Source of the DNA: Williamsia deligens
GTDB taxonomy: Bacteria; Actinomycetota; Actinomycetes; Mycobacteriales; Mycobacteriaceae
Reading direction: 5' to 3'
Assembly: GCF_024171765.1 (NCBI RefSeq)
Contig: NZ_JAMTCI010000001.1
Span: 1,713,137 to 1,777,136 of the forward strand
Length of the DNA stretch: 64,000 nucleotides
A program made the position numbers and the translations under genes. Position 1 is the first letter of the stretch; every line of letters starts with the position of its first letter. The notes below the pieces were generated by a model that searched no databases, was not told where the DNA came from, and saw only the letters and a program-made list of their open reading frames with translations. Shown here piece by piece: positions 1 through 7,922 of this stretch.

Positions 1-690
1 GAGGAACATCGGCGGGCCCGCGGACGGGACGACCCAGGTGGCACCGACCTGCTCGATGTAGGACCGTGCCCGGTCCATGCCGCGCTGCCGCTTCTGCGCG
101 GCGAAGTTCGCCTTGGTGCGCTTGGGGATGTCGTAGACCATCGGGTACCAGATGGCACCGGAGTACTGCAGCAGGTGGATGTCGACGTGCCCGAACGCGT
201 CGTGGATCACCGACAGGTCGACAGGGCGCGCGTCGTTCATGTTGAAACACGTGGTCTCGCCGTCGGAGACGACGAGACCCGAGTCACCGATGGGGCCGTC
301 GGCCGGAGCCCGCAGCGCCACGATCATCACCTCGAGGCTGCCGCGATCGGTCGAGACGGTGGTCTTCACCGAGTCCTCGGTCTCGACGAACCGGTGGAAC
401 CCGAGCGCCTCGAGTTCGCGGCGCAGATCCGGCACGGGGTAGTCGGGCAGGAGGACCTGGGCGTCCTTGTTCACGTTCTCCGCGAGGTTGCGCGCGTCGA
501 AGTGATCGCGGTGCAGGTGCGAGACGTAGAGGAAGTCGCAGTCGCCGAGAGCCGCCCAGTCGAGTTCGGAGTTGTCCGGGAACGGGAACCACGACGCGAA
601 GTACGCGGGATTGACCCACGGGTCGCACAGGATCGTCCCGGCCGTCGTCCGGATGTGGAACCCGGCGTGTCCCACGCTGGTGACCTGCAC
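1..690 (-). CDS. namH: UDP-MurNAc hydroxylase NamH, N-terminal part (cut by window edge)
   Basis: The first 230 codons are present and the frame runs off the left edge. The GTG start at 690 is preceded by a good ribosome site (GAGGACGG). The visible part has a metallo-beta-lactamase-like fold with the motif H58-L-H60-R-D62-H63. The C-terminal Rieske [2Fe-2S] part expected in the family lies outside the window. In mycobacteria NamH (Rv3818, about 516 residues) hydroxylates the N-acetyl group of UDP-MurNAc to N-glycolyl, a modification found in many mycolate-containing genera but not in corynebacteria. The assignment rests on the fold and on the neighbouring Rv3814-Rv3816-type acyltransferases. 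A related MBL/Rieske oxygenase of other substrate is less likely. Confidence 0.8.
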   Translation of the reverse strand, partial: MQVTSVGHAGFHIRTTAGTILCDPWVNPAYFASWFPFPDNSELDWAALGDCDFLYVSHLHRDHFDARNLAENVNKDAQVLLPDYPVPDLRRELEALGFHRFVETEDSVKTTVSTDRGSLEVMIVALRAPADGPIGDSGLVVSDGETTCFNMNDARPVDLSVIHDAFGHVDIHLLQYSGAIWYPMVYDIPKRTKANFAAQKRQRGMDRARSYIEQVGATWVVPSAGPPMFL

Positions 691-781
691 GTGTACCCGT
701 CCTCTCGTGTGGTCGGCTGTTCACCGCGAGGATAGTCGCGGCCCCCACCACGACCCGAGACGTGCAGGTGAGACCGCCCAC

Positions 782-787
782 TAGGGT
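782..787 (+). promoter_or_regulatory. TAGGGT, candidate -10 for a leaderless acyltransferase transcript
   Basis: TAGGGT ends 7 nt before GTG 795, which favours that start over GTG 762. Confidence 0.5.
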
Positions 788-794
788 GGTCGGC

Positions 795-1550
795 GTGGAA
801 CCCGCCTACGACACCGTCATCGCCGTCGCCCGTTCGATGTGGGCGCTGCAGGGACTGAAGTTCACCGTGAACGGCGCCGAGAACATCCCCGACGACGGCG
901 GCGCCGTGGTCGCGATCAACCACACCGGCTACATGGACTTCACCTACGCGGGCCTGCCCGCGTTCCTGCACAACCGCCGCAAGGTCCGGTTCATGGCGAA
1001 GAAAGAGGTCTTCGACTCGAAGGTCAGCGGGCCGATCATGCGGGCGCTGCGGCACATCCCCGTCGACCGCGAGGCCGGGTCCGACAGCTACAAGGCCGCG
1101 GTGGACTACCTGCGCCGCGGTGAGCTCGTCGGGGTGTACCCCGAGGCCACGATCAGCCGCAGCTTCGAGATCAAGGACTTCAAGTCCGGCGCGGCGCGTA
1201 TGGCGCTCGAGTCCGGCGTGCCGATCGTCCCGCATGTCATCTGGGGCGCCCAGCGGGTGTGGACGAAGGGACACCCCAAGAACATGGGCCGGTCGAACGT
1301 CCCCATCCACATCACCGTCGCCGATCCGATCGCCCCCGAGGGCGACCCCGACAGCCTCACCGCGCGTCTGCACGAGGTCATGGTCGAGACCCTGCGCCGC
1401 ACGCAGGAGGGCTACGGGCCCCATCCGGCCGGCGAGTTCTGGGTCCCCGCCCGGCTCGGGGGGTCGGCGCCGACGCTCGAGGAGGCGAACGCCGCCGACG
1501 CCGAGGAGGCGGCGGAGCGGGCACGCCGTCGCGCGGAGCGCAACCAGTAG
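795..1550 (+). CDS. PlsC-like 1-acyl-sn-glycerol-3-phosphate acyltransferase (copy 1)
   Basis: A 251-residue member of the LPLAT/PlsC family, which moves an acyl chain to lysophosphatidate-like acceptors at the membrane. The HX4D catalytic motif is H43-TGYM-D48, and the PEATISRS motif near residue 116 is the acyl-acceptor block. The open frame reaches back to GTG 762. GTG 795 is preferred because it aligns with the ATG of the paralogue at 2917 (both begin xEPxY) and because a TAGGGT hexamer ends 7 nt before it, suggesting a leaderless mRNA. The closest M. tuberculosis counterparts are Rv3814c-Rv3816c, which also lie beside namH. The C-terminus is Ala/Arg/Glu-rich. The true acceptor is unknown. 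Confidence 0.88.
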   Translation: MEPAYDTVIAVARSMWALQGLKFTVNGAENIPDDGGAVVAINHTGYMDFTYAGLPAFLHNRRKVRFMAKKEVFDSKVSGPIMRALRHIPVDREAGSDSYKAAVDYLRRGELVGVYPEATISRSFEIKDFKSGAARMALESGVPIVPHVIWGAQRVWTKGHPKNMGRSNVPIHITVADPIAPEGDPDSLTARLHEVMVETLRRTQEGYGPHPAGEFWVPARLGGSAPTLEEANAADAEEAAERARRRAERNQ

Positions 1551-1569
1551 CGGTGGCCGTGCGGCGCGA

Positions 1570-2742
1570 CTAGACGACGTCGAGGGCTGCGCGGTCGCCG
1601 CCGGCCCGCTTGGCCGCGTACATCAGGGCGTCGGCGGTGCGCAGGGCGTCACGGAAGTCGTCGGCCGCACGGTACGACGCCGAGGGGGTCTCGAGCACGG
1701 CGGCGCCCACGCTGACGGTGAGACCCATCGCCGAGTCGGTGTCCTCGGGGACCGGGATCCGCAGCGCCGGCGCGATCGCGTCGACCTGCGCGCGGAGTTC
1801 GTCCGCGGACCCGCTGAGGATGACCATGAACTCCTCGCCGCCCGTCCGGCCCACCACGGCGTCGTCCGGGGTCGCCTGCGACATCGCGCCCGCCAACCGC
1901 TGGAGCACGACGTCGCCGGTGTCGTGCCCGTAGGTGTCGTTGACGACCTTGAAGTCGTCCACGTCGACCACCACGATCGCGATGGCGTGGCCGAGCGCGC
2001 GTGCCCGGCTCCACGTCTGTTCCAGCGACGCCTCCACCCCGCGACGGTTCCGCAGCCCGGTCAGCGGGTCGCGCACCGACTGCCGCGCATCCGTGGACAG
2101 CAGTGCCCAGGCGACATGCGACGCGACCGGCGCACCGCAGACCGCCATCAGCATCGCCACGGCACCCGACCCCACACCGAACAGGTCGACGACATCGGTA
2201 CGGGCGACGCGCCATGCCGAGAGCGCGATGAACCAGAAGGAGAAGGTCAGGTGCGCGATCAGCCACCGCGAGCTGACGAAGTACACGCAGATGGTGCTGT
2301 TCAGGGCCAGCAGCACGCAGCCGAACGCCCCGTCGAGCGGTGGGAGGGTGAGCATCACCGCGGCGACGCCGACGTCGCCGAAGACGAGCAGCCCGACGAA
2401 GTAGGCGCGGGCACGTCGCGTGGTCCGCGGCATCCGCACCCGCAGGATCCCGACGGCGACCACCGCCTGCATCGCGAGGATCACCAGGGTGAGGGCGGTG
2501 CCCCAGTCGCCGCGGGGACCGCGGGAACTCAGCAGGGCGAGCACGGATGCCAGGGCCATCATCACGGTGGCGAAGCTCAGGACCGCACGGAGTTGGTGGT
2601 TCAGCGGCCGCATCGAGTGGTGGTGGACGATCCACAGGTAGTCGTGCGGCGCGGTCAACCAGTAGCGGAACGCCCGCGGCCAGTCGCCGGACCCCAACCG
2701 CAGGGTGTGGGGACGTGACGTCAGCGGATGAGATCGGAACAC
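1570..2742 (-). CDS. GGDEF-domain diguanylate cyclase, membrane bound
   Basis: About 390 residues. Several hydrophobic segments make up the N-terminal half, followed by a GGDEF domain. The signature reads GGEEF at residues 301-305, and the upstream metal/substrate-site segment VVDVDDFKVVNDTYGHDTGD is intact, so c-di-GMP synthesis is likely. No EAL domain follows. The longest frame begins at GTG 2808. GTG 2742 is chosen because AGGGG lies about 10 nt before it. It stands alone, convergent with the first acyltransferase (19 nt apart), and sits between two acyltransferase paralogues. What signal it senses cannot be told. Confidence 0.85.
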   Translation of the reverse strand: MFRSHPLTSRPHTLRLGSGDWPRAFRYWLTAPHDYLWIVHHHSMRPLNHQLRAVLSFATVMMALASVLALLSSRGPRGDWGTALTLVILAMQAVVAVGILRVRMPRTTRRARAYFVGLLVFGDVGVAAVMLTLPPLDGAFGCVLLALNSTICVYFVSSRWLIAHLTFSFWFIALSAWRVARTDVVDLFGVGSGAVAMLMAVCGAPVASHVAWALLSTDARQSVRDPLTGLRNRRGVEASLEQTWSRARALGHAIAIVVVDVDDFKVVNDTYGHDTGDVVLQRLAGAMSQATPDDAVVGRTGGEEFMVILSGSADELRAQVDAIAPALRIPVPEDTDSAMGLTVSVGAAVLETPSASYRAADDFRDALRTADALMYAAKRAGGDRAALDVV

Positions 2743-2904
2743 GACTGAGCCACCCCTACCGTTCGTACGCACCCGTCCCCCGACCCGTGCCCGATCATCA
2801 TCTCTCACGCCGGCTCGACGATGTGAGAGCGGTCACCGCGGGAGCGTTTCGCCCCGTTCCCACCGTCCATCGCCGTCCATCGCCACCGCGACCGAGGGCC
2901 TCGA

Positions 2905-2910
2905 TACCCT
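2905..2910 (+). promoter_or_regulatory. TACCCT, candidate -10 for a leaderless acyltransferase transcript
   Basis: TACCCT ends 6 nt before ATG 2917. The paralogue at 795 has the same arrangement, so the promoter layout may have been duplicated with the gene. Confidence 0.55.
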
Positions 2911-2916
2911 GGTCGC

Positions 2917-3687
2917 ATGGAACCGGTCTACCGGTCGTTGGAGATCGCGGCGCACACCCTGACCCGTCTCCAAGGCGTGCGACTGCAGGTTGTGGGCGAG
3001 GACAACGTCCCCCGCAAGGGTGGTGCGGTGATCGCGGTGAACCACACCGGCTACGTCGACTTCCTGCCCGCCGCCCTGGGCGTGTACCGCGCCGGGCGGC
3101 GCGTCCGCTACATGATCAAGTCGGAGATGATGGACAACCGCGTGGTGCGCTTCCTCATCGAGCACACCCACACGGTCCCGGTGGACCGTTCGGCCGGCGC
3201 GCAGGCCTATGCGACCGCCGTCGACGAGCTGCGCGAGGGCTACCTGCTCGGGGTCTACCCCGAGGCCACCATCAGCCGCAGCTTCGAGCTGAAGGACTTC
3301 AAGACCGGTGCGGTGCGCATGGCGATGGAGGCCTCCGTCCCGATCGTCCCGTGCGTCGTGTGGGGGGCGCAGCGCCAGTGGTCCAAGGGGACGCGCCGCC
3401 GCATGGGGCGCGCGAGGATCCCGATCAGCGTGCGTTTCGGTGAACCCCTGACCGTCGCCACGGGCGCGGATCCTGTCGCCGAGACGGCCCGCCTCAAATC
3501 CGTGATGACGCAGATGCTCGACGCCGTCCGCGCCGAGTACCCGGACCATCCGCGCGGCGCCGACTGGGTCCCCGCCGCGATGGGTGGGTCCGCACCGACA
3601 CCGGCGGAGGCGCACGAGATCGAGATCGTGGAGGACCGGGAGAAAGCCGCCGCCCGCGCGGCACGACGAGCGGAGCGGGACGCGTGA
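2917..3687 (+). CDS. PlsC-like 1-acyl-sn-glycerol-3-phosphate acyltransferase (copy 2)
   Basis: A 256-residue paralogue of the acyltransferase at 795. It has H43-TGYV-D48 at the same residue numbers and the same PEATISRS block, so the two arose by duplication. ATG 2917 follows a TACCCT hexamer by 6 nt, again with no room for a ribosome site. Its stop overlaps the GTG start of the HAD gene by 4 nt (GTGA), so the two are translationally coupled. In M. tuberculosis Rv3814c-Rv3816c and the HAD gene Rv3813c have the same arrangement. A role in phospholipid or triacylglycerol acylation is inferred from the family. Confidence 0.88.
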   Translation: MEPVYRSLEIAAHTLTRLQGVRLQVVGEDNVPRKGGAVIAVNHTGYVDFLPAALGVYRAGRRVRYMIKSEMMDNRVVRFLIEHTHTVPVDRSAGAQAYATAVDELREGYLLGVYPEATISRSFELKDFKTGAVRMAMEASVPIVPCVVWGAQRQWSKGTRRRMGRARIPISVRFGEPLTVATGADPVAETARLKSVMTQMLDAVRAEYPDHPRGADWVPAAMGGSAPTPAEAHEIEIVEDREKAAARAARRAERDA

Positions 3688-4514
3688 GCGCACGCGCCTT
3701 CGGGCCGCCGTCGTTGATCGTGAGCGACGTGGACGGCACCCTCATCGACGACGACGGGACGGTGCGTCCGCTGACGCGGCGCATGCTCGCCACCGCCGCG
3801 GACCGCGGGGTGCCGTTCGTCCTGGCGACCGGCCGCCCACCCCGATGGGTGGACGAGATCGCCCGACAGATCCCCCACGCCACCTACGCCGTCTGCGCGA
3901 ACGGCGCGATCGTCTACGACATCGTCCACGACTCGGTCCTGCACGCCTCGACGCTGAGCACGTCGGCGCTCGCCGATCTCGCGGAGGCCGCGCGCCGCGA
4001 GTTGCCCGGATGTGGGCTCGCCGCCGAACGGGTCGGTGACCCCGGTGACGACGCGGCGAGTCCGACGTTCGTCGCCGACCCCGGATACGAACACGCCTGG
4101 CTCAACCCCGACCACATAGAGGTCGGCGACGACGAGGTGATCGCCGCACCCGCGGTGAAGCTGCTGATCCGCTCGTCGTCGATGCGCAGCGGTGACATGG
4201 CCGATCGGATGCGGGCCGCGGTCGGCGATCGCGCGGCCATCACGTTCTCCACCGACAACGGTCTGATCGAGCTCGCGCTGCCCGGCATCGACAAGGCGAG
4301 CGGCCTGCGCATCCTCGCCGACATCGCGTCGCTGCCGACCGACGCCGTCGTCGCGTTCGGGGACATGCCGAACGACGTCGAGATGCTGCGGTGGGCGACC
4401 CGCGGCGTCGCCATGGCCAACGCGCACCCGCAGGCGCGTCACGCGGCCGACGAGGTCACGACCGGCAGCAACGACGAGGGCGTCGGCCGGGTGCTGGCGC
4501 GGTGGTTCCTCTAG
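3684..4514 (+). CDS. HAD-superfamily Cof-type hydrolase
   Basis: 276 residues. Motif I is D15-V-D17-GTL near the N-terminus, where D15 would be the phospho-acceptor. Motif IV is the segment AFGDMPNDVEML near the C-terminus, typical of Cof/YidA subfamily IIB phosphatases. The GTG start overlaps the acyltransferase stop (GTGA). Orthologue by position and sequence type of Rv3813c. These enzymes are Mg2+-dependent phosphatases with sugar phosphate or nucleotide substrates; the substrate here is unknown, though coupling to an acyltransferase suggests phospholipid metabolism. Confidence 0.88.
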   Translation: MSARAFGPPSLIVSDVDGTLIDDDGTVRPLTRRMLATAADRGVPFVLATGRPPRWVDEIARQIPHATYAVCANGAIVYDIVHDSVLHASTLSTSALADLAEAARRELPGCGLAAERVGDPGDDAASPTFVADPGYEHAWLNPDHIEVGDDEVIAAPAVKLLIRSSSMRSGDMADRMRAAVGDRAAITFSTDNGLIELALPGIDKASGLRILADIASLPTDAVVAFGDMPNDVEMLRWATRGVAMANAHPQARHAADEVTTGSNDEGVGRVLARWFL

Positions 4515-4594
4515 GCCGACACCAGGGCGGATACGGACTTCTCGGACATGACCCTGACATGGACACCCGGGGGCCTCTACGTCACACTGGTGTG

Positions 4595-4963
4595 ATGGAC
4601 ATCGCACAGGACCGTCGAAGCATCGTTCGTTCCGTGGCCGGGGGGCTCGCCGCGACAGCGGCGGTTGCAGGACTCGTCACCGTGGGGGCAGGCGCCGCGG
4701 GCGCCGCGCCCGCCACCGGCGAGGGGCTGTACACCAAGACCTTCACGTCGCGGTACTACCCGACCCCGCAGAGCGCCGTGATCGGCGCGGAGATCAACCT
4801 CTACCTGTTCAACTCGGTGCGCCTCAACGGCAACCAGGCCTGCGCCGAGCAGCCCAACCCGGTCGTCAAGCTGGACAAGCCGGTCGGCTGGACCGCGACC
4901 ATCACCGCGATCTGCCTGACCGACGTCGGCACCGCGCGCTCCGGCGCCCCCGTCACGAACTGA
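4595..4963 (+). CDS. small secreted protein of unknown function
   Basis: 122 residues. ATG 4595 gives a clean secretory signal: basic start, Ala/Val/Gly-rich core, and an AGAAGAAP cleavage region near residue 37-40. The mature part is about 85 residues with two cysteines (NQACAEQ and AICLTD) that could form a disulphide. I recognise no family. A CACACT hexamer ends 6 nt before the ATG, a weak match to the leaderless -10 sites seen elsewhere in the window. The gene is followed by a strong hairpin terminator. Confidence 0.72.
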   Translation: MDIAQDRRSIVRSVAGGLAATAAVAGLVTVGAGAAGAAPATGEGLYTKTFTSRYYPTPQSAVIGAEINLYLFNSVRLNGNQACAEQPNPVVKLDKPVGWTATITAICLTDVGTARSGAPVTN

Positions 4964-4992
4964 TCCGACCCCGCGTCACCGCGCCTACAGCC

Positions 4993-5023
4993 AGAACGCC
5001 CCGCACACCGTGCGGGGCGTTCT
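4993..5023. terminator. perfect 14-bp hairpin between convergent genes
   Basis: AGAACGCCCCGCAC (4993-5006), loop ACC, then the exact complement (5010-5023). It lies between the small secreted protein (+) and the CitE-like gene (-), so it can serve both. There is no T tract on either side, as is common in high-GC actinobacteria. Confidence 0.8.
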
Positions 5024-5049
5024 CGCGTGTGTGGGAACCCCGGTGACGC

Positions 5050-5910
5050 TCAGTCGTCGACGAGGCCGAGACGCTCGGCGCGGTGCAGGACGGACTCCGC
5101 CCGCCCGAGCAGGGGCAGATCACTGCCGTCGTAGACGCTGCCGCCGCCCAGACGGGAGACCGTCGTGCGGGCCTGGTCGATGTCCTCGCGGGACGGGCCG
5201 AGGAGTTCGTTGACCCGGGCGGCGTGGTCGGGGACCAGGCACAGCCGGCCGGTCATGCCCATGCTCACCGTCACCCGGGTCTCGGTGTCGAGCCGGTCGG
5301 AGGCGTTCTTCAGCGTCGGCCCGTCGATGGGGCCGGGCAGGCCGGCGGCGCGGGAGGCCACGACGAGACGTCCGCGCGCGTAGGCCAACGCCATCGGATC
5401 GGCGGAGACGCCGGTGTCACGACGGAAGTCGCCGAGCCCGAAGGCGAGCCGGGAACACCCGGGGTGGCGGGCGATGTCGAGTGCGTTCTCGATGCCGAGC
5501 GCCGACTCGATCAAGGCGACCACCGGGACCCGCGCTCCGAGCCGGCCGATTGTGGCGGCGACCTCGACGGCGGACTCGGTCTTGGCCAGCACGACGCCCG
5601 CGAGACCCTCCGCACCGGCGATCGCGGTCAGGTCGGCGGACCAGTCGGGCGACCCCGACGGGCTGACGCGGACCCACGCACTCTCGCGGCCCAGCCAGGA
5701 ACGGACGGCGCGACGGCCCTGGGGACGGAGGTCGGCGGCGAGACCGTCCTCGAGGTCGAGGATCACGGCGTCGGCGGAGGAGGTCAGCGCGGCGTCGATC
5801 GCGTCCTCACCGTCCGCGCGTCCGGGGACGAGGAGCCAGGAGCGCGCCACGTCCGACGGCGGACGGTGCGCGGACGCACGGGTTCGGGGGTACTCGGCGG
5901 CAGCGGTCAC
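5050..5910 (-). CDS. HpcH/HpaI aldolase / citrate lyase beta-subunit (CitE)-like protein
   Basis: 286 residues with the CitE TIM-barrel pattern: SWLLVPG start, ILDLEDG (metal-site Asp/Glu region) and ALIESALGIENA (metal-binding Glu). Stand-alone actinobacterial CitE-like proteins act on acyl-CoA thioesters (malyl-CoA or citramalyl-CoA cleavage, or malyl-CoA thioesterase) rather than in a citrate lyase complex. No CitD or CitF is nearby. GTG 5910 has AGAAGG about 8 nt upstream. A CATAAT hexamer (complement of 5981-5986) is a plausible -10 with a leader of about 65 nt. The exact substrate is not predictable. Confidence 0.82.
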   Translation of the reverse strand: MTAAAEYPRTRASAHRPPSDVARSWLLVPGRADGEDAIDAALTSSADAVILDLEDGLAADLRPQGRRAVRSWLGRESAWVRVSPSGSPDWSADLTAIAGAEGLAGVVLAKTESAVEVAATIGRLGARVPVVALIESALGIENALDIARHPGCSRLAFGLGDFRRDTGVSADPMALAYARGRLVVASRAAGLPGPIDGPTLKNASDRLDTETRVTVSMGMTGRLCLVPDHAARVNELLGPSREDIDQARTTVSRLGGGSVYDGSDLPLLGRAESVLHRAERLGLVDD

Positions 5911-6015
5911 AGATCACACCTTCTGGGTCGACGTGACCTCGATCATCTCGGTGTGTGTCGCCGCGGGGAAGCTTGTGCTCATTATGTTCACATCGTGCGT
6001 TTCGCCCGCGGGGTG

Positions 6016-7719
6016 TCAGCCGCCGATCGCGTCCTTCGCGGGGAAGCCGAGCACGGACTCCGCGCCCTTCGAGACGAAGTCGGTCAGAGCCGATCCGGTC
6101 AGCGCGTGGGCGCCGGTGTCGGGGCTGAAGTAGACGGTGCCGTTGGCGAACTTCTGCATGGCGCCGCCGACGAGCGTGATCACCGGGGACAGGACCTGAC
6201 CCAGCACGCCCTTCGGCCCACCGAGTTCGGCGATCTTCGCGTCGATCGCCGCGATGGCCGCGGTCAGGAACTGCGTGGTCGCGTTCGAGGCGATGCCGCC
6301 GATGCCCTGGGTGATGGTCCCGACGACACCGGAGCCGGCTCCCGTCGACGGTGCCGGGGCGGACGTCGACGGGGTGGTACCCGCGGGGGCCGACGGTGTG
6401 GTCGGGGTCGTGCCGCCGCCGATCGCCTTCGTGATCGCGTCGAGCACGGACGGGAGCAGGCCGCCGGAGACGTCCGAGGCCACCCCGCCGAGCGGCGATC
6501 CCGCACCCGGCGTCGCTGCGCCCACACCGCCGGACGGAGCGACGATCCGCGGCTTCGGCTGCCCCTGCACCGTGAACCACGCGGACTTGAGCTGGAGCTT
6601 GCTGCGGACGTCGTCGCCGGTGGCCTCCACGGTCCGGCTGCTGCCGGAGATGCGGACCTTCGTGGCGCGGCCGTTCTCGGCGCCGAGCCCGTTGGCCTCG
6701 ATGACCGCGATGTCGCGCAACGCGCCGACGCCGAAGGCCGAGGCGATGCTCCCCGCGCTCACGGTGGCGGTCCAGTTGTGGTTCGGCGACTCGGTGTCGC
6801 CGTCGTCGACGACAGCGGGGAAGTTGATCCCCGCGGAGTAGCCGCCGGTCGACGAGGAGAACTCGGTGAACGCGGGTTGTCCGCCGACGACGCGGATCTG
6901 GCCGGCGGTGGCGTCCGCGGCGGAGTTGGTCCGGGGGTCCTCACCGGAGGCGCCGCCGTAGACCTGCGACATCATCGTGTCGTCGATCTTCTTGCCCTTG
7001 GCGATCGCGGCGAGAGCGTAGGTCCGTGCCGCGACGGCCTGGGCCTTCAATGCCTCCGCGCCTCCCTCGTCGGCCCAGCGTGCGGGGCTCTCGCGAGGTG
7101 TCACGCCCTTCACGTAGTCGTCGATGCCGACGATGTTCACCACGCGGCCGCCGTCGAGTCCGACGGAGCCGCGGTAGGCGGTGTTGTTCCCGCAGAAGCG
7201 GAGCAGTTCGTTCGCGGGGCGGTTCGCCCCGGCGGTGATCGGGTCGACCACGGGCTTGGCCAGCGGCACGGTGCGGACCACGCCACCACCGCATCCCGCC
7301 GTCACCGTGGCAGTGGACCCGGACAGGCGAACTGCCTGTCCGGGCGCCACCGTCTGGCCACCGACCCTCATCCCGGCGTCCGCGCGGACACTCGCCGTCG
7401 ACTGCTGTGTCAGGGTCACCGACACCGGCGTGTTGTCCACCTTCCCCGCGGAGGTACCGCCGTAGTAATGGGCGAGGATCTGGTCGTACTTCCACCCGCG
7501 CTTGGCGTAGCCGAACGCGCCGTACTGGCCCATCCCGCGGCCGTGGCCGAAACCGTGGCCGATCAGGGTGACCGTGTTCCCGACCGACAGGCTGACGCTG
7601 TCGTCGACGGTGCGATCGGCGATCTGGATCCCGGTCGCGACGGCGCCGACGACGAGCGCGGGTGCCAGGCCGAGGCCCACCCAGCCCAGCCGTGAGCGGT
7701 CGGTGGCTCGTCGTGCCAT
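6016..7719 (-). CDS. SpoIID/LytB-domain secreted protein with C-terminal LGFP repeat
   Basis: 567 residues. A hydrophobic N-terminal segment (about residues 12-32) anchors or exports it. The SpoIID/LytB domain follows: GHGFGHGRGMGQYGA, then YVKGVTPRESPARW, in which the Glu matches the catalytic acid of SpoIID lytic transglycosylases, then ALKAQAVAARTYAL. After a Pro/Thr/Ser linker (about 425-490) the tail carries one LGFP-type repeat ending in VLGFPAKDAIGG. The inferred role is peptidoglycan glycan-strand cleavage, tethered to the envelope by the LGFP unit. It is divergent from the amidase gene across 203 nt. A mycolate bacterium does not sporulate, so this is a growth-related use of the domain. 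Confidence 0.85.
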   Translation of the reverse strand: MARRATDRSRLGWVGLGLAPALVVGAVATGIQIADRTVDDSVSLSVGNTVTLIGHGFGHGRGMGQYGAFGYAKRGWKYDQILAHYYGGTSAGKVDNTPVSVTLTQQSTASVRADAGMRVGGQTVAPGQAVRLSGSTATVTAGCGGGVVRTVPLAKPVVDPITAGANRPANELLRFCGNNTAYRGSVGLDGGRVVNIVGIDDYVKGVTPRESPARWADEGGAEALKAQAVAARTYALAAIAKGKKIDDTMMSQVYGGASGEDPRTNSAADATAGQIRVVGGQPAFTEFSSSTGGYSAGINFPAVVDDGDTESPNHNWTATVSAGSIASAFGVGALRDIAVIEANGLGAENGRATKVRISGSSRTVEATGDDVRSKLQLKSAWFTVQGQPKPRIVAPSGGVGAATPGAGSPLGGVASDVSGGLLPSVLDAITKAIGGGTTPTTPSAPAGTTPSTSAPAPSTGAGSGVVGTITQGIGGIASNATTQFLTAAIAAIDAKIAELGGPKGVLGQVLSPVITLVGGAMQKFANGTVYFSPDTGAHALTGSALTDFVSKGAESVLGFPAKDAIGG

Positions 7720-7922
7720 CGGCGGGGGTCCTCACGGTCGGGGGCGGAACCCCTGGGACGTTAGTGTCCGAATCCGAGTCACAACAGCCCCAGCCGATAA
7801 CAACAGCATCACAAGTCACACGCCGCGCCGTGTCGCGTCCCGGGTGCGGCGTGTCGGCGCGCTGAGGATGTGGCGGTTCGTCCGAATTCCGGCCGATCTC
7901 TGCTGCCGAGGGAGACTCCACC

